Shown in pieces: positions 6,865 through 12,544 of a stretch of DNA of 13,474 nucleotides. The notes under the pieces were generated by a model. That model searched no databases and was not told the origin of the DNA. It worked only from the letters and a program-made list of their open reading frames with translations. The stretch's first letter is position 1, and each line of letters begins with the position of its first letter. Where the stretch lies: NCBI GenBank assembly GCA_900765705.1, contig CAAFSR010000117.1:1-13474 (forward strand), given 5' to 3'. The DNA is from an uncultured Faecalibacterium sp. (GTDB lineage: Bacteria; Bacillota; Clostridia; Oscillospirales; Ruminococcaceae). A program made the translations under genes and the position numbers.

Positions 6865-6927
6865 GTTGCGGAGGCGCCGGTGTTCGTCCTGCGCTGCCGC
6901 AGATGGTTGAAAAGGAGCCGATCTGTT

Positions 6928-7443
6928 ATGAAGAAACCTTCTGTCAAAAAGCTTGCCCTTGCCGGTATGTTCTGTGCCCTGTGCGTGGTGGGCAGCGTAT
7001 TCAGCTTTCCCATGTTCGGCAGCAAGTGCGCCCCGGTGCAGCACATGGTCAACGTGCTGTGCGCCGTTCTGCTGGGCCCTTGGTGGGGTTTGGGCGTGGC
7101 CTTTGTGGCATCCCTGCTGCGCAACCTGCTGGGTCTGGGCAGCCTGATGGCCTTCCCGGGCAGTATGTTCGGTGCGCTGCTGTGCGGCCTTGTGTACCAT
7201 AAGACCAAGAACCTGATCGCCACCGTGGTGGGTGAGGTGTTCGGCACCAGCATTCTGGGCGGCCTGTGCGCATGGCCCGTGGCCATCTTCCTGATGGGCA
7301 AGAGCGCTGCGGATATCGCCTTCTACGCCTACATCGTGCCCTTCCTCATCTCCACCGCTGTGGGTGCAGTGATCGCCGGTGCAGTGGTGTTCAGCCTGCA
7401 GCGCTCCGGTGCTCTGCGCTCCATGCAGAGCAGCCTTTCCTGA
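6928..7443 (+). CDS. thiW: ThiW, substrate-binding membrane subunit of an ECF-type thiazole transporter
   Basis: A 171-residue hydrophobic protein of the ThiW family, an S component of energy-coupling-factor transporters thought to import the thiazole precursor of thiamine. The N-terminus MKKPSVKKLALAGMFCALCV starts the first of about five membrane helices. The family stretches KCAPVQHMVNVLCAVLLGPW and SLLRNLLGLGSLMAFPGSM, then a GALLCGL segment, are present. The ATG at 6928 is preferred (AAAGGAG ten bases before it); the frame is open back to 6763, but that part is riboswitch leader. It is the first gene after the TPP riboswitch and lies 15 bases before thiM, so transport and phosphorylation of the thiazole are co-expressed. 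The shared ECF ATPases and T subunit are not in the window. Confidence 0.92.
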   Translation: MKKPSVKKLALAGMFCALCVVGSVFSFPMFGSKCAPVQHMVNVLCAVLLGPWWGLGVAFVASLLRNLLGLGSLMAFPGSMFGALLCGLVYHKTKNLIATVVGEVFGTSILGGLCAWPVAIFLMGKSAADIAFYAYIVPFLISTAVGAVIAGAVVFSLQRSGALRSMQSSLS

Positions 7444-7458
7444 CCGGAGGTGCCGGGA

Positions 7459-8280
7459 ATGCTCAAAACCGCCTTTGAGAACCTGCGCAGCCGCAACCCG
7501 CTCATCCACAACATCACCAACTACGTCACCGTGAACGACTGTGCCAACATGGTGCTGGCCTGCGGTGCATCCCCCATCATGGCCGATGATGCCGCCGAGG
7601 TGGAGGAGATCACCGCCATCTGCGGCGGGCTGAACATCAACATCGGCACGCTGAACAGCCGCACCGTCACCAGTATGCTGCTGGCGGGCAAAATGGCTAA
7701 CCAATTGGGCCACCCCGTGGTGCTGGACCCGGTGGGTGCCGGTGCTTCCCGTCTGCGCACGGACACCGCCTTCCGCCTGCTGCGGGAGGTGCAGTTCACG
7801 GTGATCCGGGGCAATATTTCGGAGATCAAGACCCTTGCCTCCGGCGCGGGCACCACCAAAGGCGTGGATGCGGACGTTGCCGACAAGGTAACTGAAGAGA
7901 ATCTGGACAGCGCCGTGGCCTTTGCCAAGGCCTTTGCCGCGCGTACCGGCGCGGTCATCGCCATTACCGGTGCCATCGACATTGTGGCCGATGCACAAAA
8001 GGCCTACTGCATCCGCAACGGCAACGCCATGATGAGCAGCATCACCGGCACGGGCTGCCAGCTTTCTGCCCTGACGGCAGCCTTTGTCACCGCCAACCCC
8101 GGTCATCCTCTGGAAGCTGCTGCGGCGGCGGTATGTGCCATGGGTCTGGCGGGCGAGATCGCCCACCGGCGGCTCACCCCGCAGGACGGCAACGCCACCT
8201 ACCGCAATTACATCATCGATGCCATTTACAACATGACCCCCGAACAGCTGGAGAAAGGCGCAAACTATGAAGTGCGATAA
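7459..8280 (+). CDS. thiM: Hydroxyethylthiazole kinase
   Basis: A 273-residue cytoplasmic kinase that phosphorylates 4-methyl-5-(2-hydroxyethyl)thiazole with ATP, the salvage route to thiazole phosphate. The family signature NPLIHNITNYVTVNDCANM lies near the N-terminus. PVVLDPVGAGASRLRTD and VIRGNISEIKTLA follow, and the C-terminal ATP-site motif SSITGTGCQLSAL carries the conserved cysteine at residue 200. Length is normal. CGGAGG (7445-7450) lies eight bases before the ATG at 7459; the in-frame GTG at 7450 overlaps that site and is unlikely to be the start. The 3' end overlaps thiE by 14 bases in another frame, which implies translational coupling. Confidence 0.97.
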   Translation: MLKTAFENLRSRNPLIHNITNYVTVNDCANMVLACGASPIMADDAAEVEEITAICGGLNINIGTLNSRTVTSMLLAGKMANQLGHPVVLDPVGAGASRLRTDTAFRLLREVQFTVIRGNISEIKTLASGAGTTKGVDADVADKVTEENLDSAVAFAKAFAARTGAVIAITGAIDIVADAQKAYCIRNGNAMMSSITGTGCQLSALTAAFVTANPGHPLEAAAAAVCAMGLAGEIAHRRLTPQDGNATYRNYIIDAIYNMTPEQLEKGANYEVR

Positions 8281-8905
8281 ACACACCATGCTCCTGTACG
8301 CGGTGACCGACCGCGCATGGGTGGGCGAGCAGACTTTGTATCAGCAGGTGGAAAGTGCCCTGAAGGGCGGTGCCACCTGCGTGCAGCTGCGGGAAAAGCA
8401 GCTGGGCGACGCTGATTTTCTGCAGGAGGCTATTCAGATCCACGCCCTGTGCCGGCAATACGGTGTGCCGCTGTTCATCAACGATAACGTAGAGGTGGCG
8501 CTGCAGTGCCACGCCGAGGGCATCCATGTGGGGCAGGGCGATATGGCCGCCGCACAGGTACGCCAGCGCGTAGGCGAAAGCATGATGATCGGCGTTTCCG
8601 CTCACAATGTGCAGGAAGCACTGGACGCCGTGGCGCACGGTGCGGATTACCTTGGCGTGGGCGCGGTATTCGCCACCCACACCAAAACGGACGTGAGCGA
8701 GATGCCCCGGCAGACCCTGCTGGATATCTGCAGCGCCGTGGATGTGCCGGTGGTGGCCATTGGCGGCATCCACAAGGAGAACATCCTGCAGCTCAAGGGC
8801 ACCGGCGTGGACGGCGTGGCACTGGTAAGCGCCATCTTTGCCGCAAAGGACATCGAGGCCGAGTGCCGGGAGCTGCGCGCCCTTTCGGAGCAGATCATAA
8901 AGTAA
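8267..8905 (+). CDS. thiE: Thiamine-phosphate synthase
   Basis: A 212-residue TIM-barrel enzyme that joins HMP pyrophosphate and thiazole phosphate to thiamine phosphate. Conserved elements in order are YAVTDR (11-16), CVQLREK (38-44), LFINDNVEVA (69-78), GIHVGQGD (85-92), GVGAVFATHTKTD and VVAIGGIHKEN. These form the pyrophosphate and pyrimidine sites. The start codon lies within the last codons of thiM, with a weak GAGAAAGG about eight bases upstream, so it probably depends on thiM translation. It is the coupling step that unites ThiM-made thiazole phosphate with ThiC-derived pyrimidine. The kinase ThiD, needed to supply HMP pyrophosphate, is not in the window. Confidence 0.97.
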   Translation: MKCDKHTMLLYAVTDRAWVGEQTLYQQVESALKGGATCVQLREKQLGDADFLQEAIQIHALCRQYGVPLFINDNVEVALQCHAEGIHVGQGDMAAAQVRQRVGESMMIGVSAHNVQEALDAVAHGADYLGVGAVFATHTKTDVSEMPRQTLLDICSAVDVPVVAIGGIHKENILQLKGTGVDGVALVSAIFAAKDIEAECRELRALSEQIIK

Positions 8906-9362
8906 GCTATCATCCCGCGGCAAACCGGGGGCACCACCTTGGGCCGCGTTACAAAATTCATGGAGAAACCAACATGAAAAGCGTATTTTGCGCAGGTGTC
9001 GGCATCCAGAGCGTACTGTTTTTTCTGAATGACGGCTACTTGCCTGCCACCCTTGCCTGCGGGTCGGGAGTTTCTCCGAGGACCGTCCGCTGGGGTGGGA
9101 CCCTGCTGCCGCAGGCAGTAGGGCGGGCGATGGAATGGCCTGCAACAGCAACGACCGCCGCCAGTGGCGGAAACAGGAAGTTGCTGTTGGGACAGCGGCC
9201 AGCAGGATGCGAGTGCTACTTAATGCACGAAGCATCCGCTGGGTGCCGCAACCCGCACTCGTGTCCGAGGAGAAAGCTCCCGGCACACAGGCTGCCCCGC
9301 ACCAATGTATGACCAGCACCCTGCTGTTCAGAGATAAACTGTCATTTGGAGGAACAGAGCGT
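8906..9362 (+). other. Long non-coding gap between thiE and thiC
   Basis: This 457-base gap is too long for two genes of one operon. No frame reads as a protein family. It starts with a possible 6-bp hairpin CGCGGC/GCCGCG (8916-8948), then holds the large paired RNA described at 8996-9290. It ends with a small CAGCA/TGCTG hairpin (9314-9326) and the thiC ribosome binding site GGAGG (9348-9352). No TPP core motif and no convincing promoter or terminator was found in it. Confidence 0.6.
8996..9290 (+). ncRNA. Unidentified multi-branched structured RNA upstream of thiC
   Basis: A long-range stem pairs 9065-9083 with 9263-9282: six pairs, a one-base bulge, seven pairs, a GA/GA double mismatch, then four pairs. 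It encloses three good arms: 9084-9090 with 9123-9129 plus 9101-9110 with 9114-9123 (these share base 9123); 9143-9152 with 9180-9189 around CCGCC/GGCGG; and 9199-9210 with 9232-9242 (11 pairs, one bulge). CGAGTGC (9210-9216) could also pair with GCACTCG (9255-9261). GTGTCGG (8996-9002) can pair with CCGGCAC (9280-9286) in competition with the base of the main stem, which would permit switching. It may be a cis-regulatory leader for thiC or an independent RNA. I looked for TPP, cobalamin, T-box, RNase P, tmRNA and SRP motifs and did not find them. Confidence 0.5.
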
Positions 9363-10673
9363 ATGCAGACTTATACCACCCAGATGGATGCCGCCCGCAA
9401 GGGCATCATCACCCCGGAGATGGAGATCGTAGCCAAAAAGGAATACCGCACTACCGAGGAGATCCGCCAGTGGGTCGCCGAAGGCAAGGTAGCCATCCCC
9501 GCCAACAAGCACCACACCTGCCTGAACCCCGAGGGCGTGGGCAGCATGCTGCGCACCAAGATCAATGTGAACCTTGGTGTCTCCCGCGACTGCAAGGACT
9601 ACAACATTGAGATGCAGAAGGTGATGAGCGCCGTGAATATGGGCGCTGAAGCCATTATGGATCTGTCCAGCCACGGCAACACCCAGCCCTTCCGCCAGAA
9701 GCTGACCCACGAGTGCCCGGTGATGATCGGCACTGTGCCGGTATATGATTCGGTCATCCACTACCAGCGCGATCTTGCCGAGCTGACCGCACAGGATTTT
9801 GTGGACGTGGTGCGTCTGCACGCAGAGGACGGCGTGGACTTCGTTACCCTGCACTGCGGCATTACCCGCAAGACCATCGAGCAGATCCGCAAGCACAAGC
9901 GCAAGATGAACATCGTGAGCCGCGGCGGCTCTCTGGTGTTTGCGTGGATGAGCATGACCGGCAACGAGAACCCCTTCTACGAGCACTTTGACGAGATCTG
10001 CGAGATCTGCGCCGAGCACGATGTGACCATCTCTCTGGGCGACGCCTGCCGCCCCGGTTGTCTGGCCGACGCCACCGACGTGTGCCAGATCGAAGAGCTG
10101 GTGCGTCTGGGCGAGCTGACCAAGCGCGCATGGGAGCACAACGTGCAGGTGATGGTGGAAGGCCCCGGCCATGTGCCCCTGAATCAGGTCGCCGCCAACA
10201 TGGAGGTGCAGAAGAGCATCTGCATGGGCGCACCCTTCTATGTACTGGGACCTCTGGTCACCGATATCGCCCCCGGCTACGACCACATTACCGCTGCCAT
10301 CGGCGGCGCAGTGGCAGCTGCCAGCGGTGCAGCCTTCCTGTGCTATGTGACCCCCGCCGAGCATCTGGCACTGCCCAATGTGGAGGACGTAAAGCAGGGC
10401 ATCGTAGCTTCCAAGATCGCCGCCCACGCTGCCGACATCGCCAAGGGCATCCCCCATGCCCGGGACATTGACGACAAGATGGGCGATGCCCGCCGCGCAC
10501 TGGACTGGGATGCACAGTTTGCCTGCGCACTGGACCCCGAGACCGCCAAGGCCATCCGCGATGCCCGCCTGCCCGAGGACGACCACAGCGACACCTGCAG
10601 CATGTGCGGCAAGTTCTGCGCCGTGCGCAGCATGAACAAGGCGCTGGCCGGTGAATACATCGATATCCTGTAA
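9363..10673 (+). CDS. thiC: Phosphomethylpyrimidine synthase (HMP-P synthase)
   Basis: A 436-residue non-canonical radical SAM enzyme that rearranges aminoimidazole ribotide to HMP phosphate, the pyrimidine half of thiamine. Family landmarks include TKINVNLGVSRD, IMDLSSHGNT, CPVMIGTVPVYD, DFVTLHCGIT, SRGGSL, EGPGHVPLNQ, GPLVTDIAPGYDHIT and, near the C-terminus, the iron-sulfur cysteines C412, C415 and C419 in CSMCGKFC. The protein is of the short clostridial type without the long N-terminal domain of proteobacterial ThiC. The start at 9363 is chosen for GGAGG ten bases before it and the family-like N-terminus; the frame is open back to 9135, but that part lies in the structured leader. It ends the thiamine cluster and is followed by a strong terminator. 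Confidence 0.97.
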   Translation: MQTYTTQMDAARKGIITPEMEIVAKKEYRTTEEIRQWVAEGKVAIPANKHHTCLNPEGVGSMLRTKINVNLGVSRDCKDYNIEMQKVMSAVNMGAEAIMDLSSHGNTQPFRQKLTHECPVMIGTVPVYDSVIHYQRDLAELTAQDFVDVVRLHAEDGVDFVTLHCGITRKTIEQIRKHKRKMNIVSRGGSLVFAWMSMTGNENPFYEHFDEICEICAEHDVTISLGDACRPGCLADATDVCQIEELVRLGELTKRAWEHNVQVMVEGPGHVPLNQVAANMEVQKSICMGAPFYVLGPLVTDIAPGYDHITAAIGGAVAAASGAAFLCYVTPAEHLALPNVEDVKQGIVASKIAAHAADIAKGIPHARDIDDKMGDARRALDWDAQFACALDPETAKAIRDARLPEDDHSDTCSMCGKFCAVRSMNKALAGEYIDIL

Positions 10674-10706
10674 GCTTTTCCCGCGCTGAAAGGCGCTTCT
10701 TCCTCC

Positions 10707-10743
10707 GGGACTGCCGCACGGCTTGTGCGGCGGTCCCTTTTTT
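10707..10743 (+). terminator. Intrinsic terminator after thiC
   Basis: A 13-bp stem (10707-10719 with 10725-10737, one G-T pair) with loop GGCTT and six T residues. It ends the thiamine operon 33 bases after the thiC stop. Confidence 0.93.
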
Positions 10744-10755
10744 GTTGGACGATTC

Positions 10756-10786
10756 AATATGCCCGCCGCGTTTTTCTGGGCATATT
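10756..10786. repeat. Inverted repeat AATATGCCC/GGGCATATT
   Basis: A perfect 9-bp inverted repeat with a 13-base spacer, just after the thiC terminator. It has no T-run on either side and could be a protein-binding site or part of the adjacent repeat element. Confidence 0.4.
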
Positions 10787-10810
10787 CAGCGGAATTATTA
10801 TTTTAGTTTT

Positions 10811-10999
10811 GCGTTTGGAGCGACCGCGTTTGCGTAGCAATGAAAGCCCCAGTGGGGCTTTTAAGCGGCAGAGCGGTCTGCGTTAGCAGATGGAGGGGCT
10901 TTGCCCCGACAAGCTCTGCGGAGCGCGACAAACGCATTTTATACAAGCGGGGTCGCAAAGGAAAACCGCATTTGCCACCCTGCGTTCAGTTTGGCAAAT
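10811..10999. repeat. Second palindromic repeat element, related to 6229-6506
   Basis: GCGTTTGGAGCG (10811-10822) and CGCGACAAACGC (10924-10935) are the outer arms, with the same GA/GA mismatch as the hairpin at 6410-6443. Inside lie GACCGC/GCGGTC (10822-10827, 10873-10878), the hairpin AAAGCCCC/GGGGCTTT (10843-10861), and a degenerate direct repeat around TGCGTAGCA and TGCGTTAGCA, the second followed by GGGGC/GCCCC. The 26-base module 10949-10974 matches 6338-6363 at 21 positions. ATTTGCCA/TGGCAAAT (10970-10999) closes it. No protein is encoded. It fills the stretch between the thiC terminator and the symporter promoter. Confidence 0.6.
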
Positions 11000-11021
11000 C
11001 CATACTATCAATAATTTGGAT

Positions 11022-11050
11022 TTTACAATTCTTCTGTGCTGTACTATAAT
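11022..11050 (+). promoter_or_regulatory. Promoter of the AGCS symporter gene
   Basis: TTTACA (11022-11027), 17 bases and a perfect TATAAT (11045-11050). Transcription would begin near 11057, giving a leader of about 38 bases, so the gene has its own strong, probably constitutive promoter. Confidence 0.8.
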
Positions 11051-11094
11051 GAAGCAAGTGACTTTATTTCTCAAAAGTACAGGAGGCTGTTTTC

Positions 11095-12480
11095 TTGATA
11101 GTTGATTGGATCGAAGCGCTCTGCCGTCTGCTGTGGGGCGACCTGTTCACCCTGCCGGTGGCGGGCGGCATTGGTATCTCCTTTATGGTGGTGCTGCTGT
11201 TTGCAGCCGGTATCGGCTTTACCCTGCGCACCCGGCTGCTGCCGGTGCGCCTGTTCCGGGATATGATCGGCGCAGTGTGTGAGAAAAAGCAGTCTGCGGG
11301 CGGGCTTTCCTCCTTTCAAACGCTGGTCATCTCCACCGCCACCCGGGTGGGCATGGGCAACCTTGTGGGCGTGGTGGCCGCTGTTTCGGCGGGCGGCGCG
11401 GGCGCAGTGTTCTGGATGTGGGTCACTGCGCTGCTGGGTGCTTCCACCTCCTTTGTGGAGTCCACTCTGGCGCAGAAATACCGCGTGCCGGACCCGCTGT
11501 ACGGCGGCTGGCGAGGTGGCCCGGCCTACTACCTGCATGTACTGGCCGAGCGCAAGCGCGGCAAAAAGCTCAAGCGTTCGGTGTGCGCGGCGCTGTTTGC
11601 GGTATCCGGCCTGATCTGCTGGTGCGGCATCAGCCAAGTAATCTCCAACTCGGTCAGCTCTGCCTTTGCAAACGCCTTTCACATCCCGCCGCTGGCCACC
11701 ACCATCGCGCTTACTCTGCTGGCAGCGCTGATCGTGCTGCGCAAGAACGCCACCGTGAAAAGCCTCGACCTCATCGTGCCGGTCATGGCAGTGTGCTACT
11801 TTATCATCACGGTGGGCATCGTGGTGCTGAATATCCGGCAGCTGCCCGCCGTGCTGGGCCGCATCTTTGCCGAAGCCTTCGGCCTGCGTCAGGTGGCCGC
11901 AGGCGGCTTTGGAGCGGTGCTGATGAACGGCGTCAAGCGCGGACTGTTTTCCAATGAAGCCGGCAGCGGCTCCGCCCCCTGCGCTGCGGCCGCTGCGGAG
12001 TGCGACGATCCGGTAAAGATGGGCCTTGTGCAGGCGCTGGGCGTGTTGATTGACACCGTGGTCATCTGCAGCTGCACCGCCTTTCTGATGCTGCTGGTGC
12101 CGCAGAACATCACCGCCGGGCTGACCGGTATGGATCTTTTGCAGACCGCCATGCAGTACCATCTGGGCGGCTTCGGCATCGTGTTCATTGCAGTGATCTT
12201 AGCGTTGTTCAGCTTTTCCACCTTTCTGGGGGTGCTGTACTACGCCCGGGGCAATGTGGCCTACCTGTGCGGCGACAACTGGTGGAGCCAGACCGCTTAC
12301 AAGCTGCTGGCGCTGGCCATGCTGCTGATCGGCGGCACACAGGCCTATACTGTGGTGTGGGATCTGGGCGATGTGGGCATTGGGCTGATGACCATCTTCA
12401 ATATGCTGGCGCTCATTCCCCTTTCCGGCGAGGCTCTGGATGCCCTGAACAACTACGAAAAACGAAAAAATCTGAACTAA
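11095..12480 (+). CDS. Sodium:alanine/glycine symporter, AGCS family
   Basis: A 461-residue multi-spanning membrane protein (about ten helices) of the alanine or glycine:cation symporter family, importing a small neutral amino acid with sodium. Family landmarks are STATRVGMGNLVGVVAAVSA (residues 80-99, part of the substrate and ion site), GAGAVFWMWVTALLGASTSF, GGPAYYL, and NGVKRGLFSNEAGSGSAP in the second half. Length is normal. The start is TTG at 11095, set by AGGAGG (11081-11086) eight bases before it; the first in-frame ATG falls inside the first membrane helix and would truncate it. It stands alone between its own promoter and a bidirectional terminator. Alanine, glycine or glutamine cannot be told apart from the sequence. 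Confidence 0.94.
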   Translation: MIVDWIEALCRLLWGDLFTLPVAGGIGISFMVVLLFAAGIGFTLRTRLLPVRLFRDMIGAVCEKKQSAGGLSSFQTLVISTATRVGMGNLVGVVAAVSAGGAGAVFWMWVTALLGASTSFVESTLAQKYRVPDPLYGGWRGGPAYYLHVLAERKRGKKLKRSVCAALFAVSGLICWCGISQVISNSVSSAFANAFHIPPLATTIALTLLAALIVLRKNATVKSLDLIVPVMAVCYFIITVGIVVLNIRQLPAVLGRIFAEAFGLRQVAAGGFGAVLMNGVKRGLFSNEAGSGSAPCAAAAAECDDPVKMGLVQALGVLIDTVVICSCTAFLMLLVPQNITAGLTGMDLLQTAMQYHLGGFGIVFIAVILALFSFSTFLGVLYYARGNVAYLCGDNWWSQTAYKLLALAMLLIGGTQAYTVVWDLGDVGIGLMTIFNMLALIPLSGEALDALNNYEKRKNLN

Positions 12481-12492
12481 GAATACAACAAA

Positions 12493-12530
12493 CCGGGCTG
12501 CTGCACATTGTGCAGCAGCCCGGTTTTGTT
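12493..12530. terminator. Bidirectional intrinsic terminator between convergent genes
   Basis: A perfect 14-bp stem (12493-12506 with 12510-12523) with a three-base loop. T-rich tails exist on both strands (TTTTGTT on plus, TTTGTTG on minus). It serves the symporter and the convergent ATPase-like gene. Confidence 0.88.
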
Positions 12531-12544
12531 ATACGATAAAGCTT

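Noticed and set aside
6558..8289. Long minus-strand frames over the riboswitch, thiW and thiM
   Set aside because: Antisense shadows of a riboswitch and of recognised thiamine genes.
8996..9290. Identity of the thiE-thiC RNA as RNase P, tmRNA, SRP RNA, cobalamin riboswitch, T-box or a third TPP riboswitch
   Set aside because: The diagnostic conserved words of each, as I know them, were looked for on the plus strand and not found; the minus strand was also read and gave no recognisable family.
8973..9314. Small open frame in the thiE-thiC gap starting MKSVFCAGVGIQ
   Set aside because: Only a weak upstream GGAG, no recognisable protein pattern, and its course is dictated by strong inverted repeats, so RNA structure explains it better.
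9135..9362. 76-residue N-terminal extension of ThiC
   Set aside because: The translation has no likeness to ThiC and falls in the paired leader region; GGAGG supports the start at 9363.
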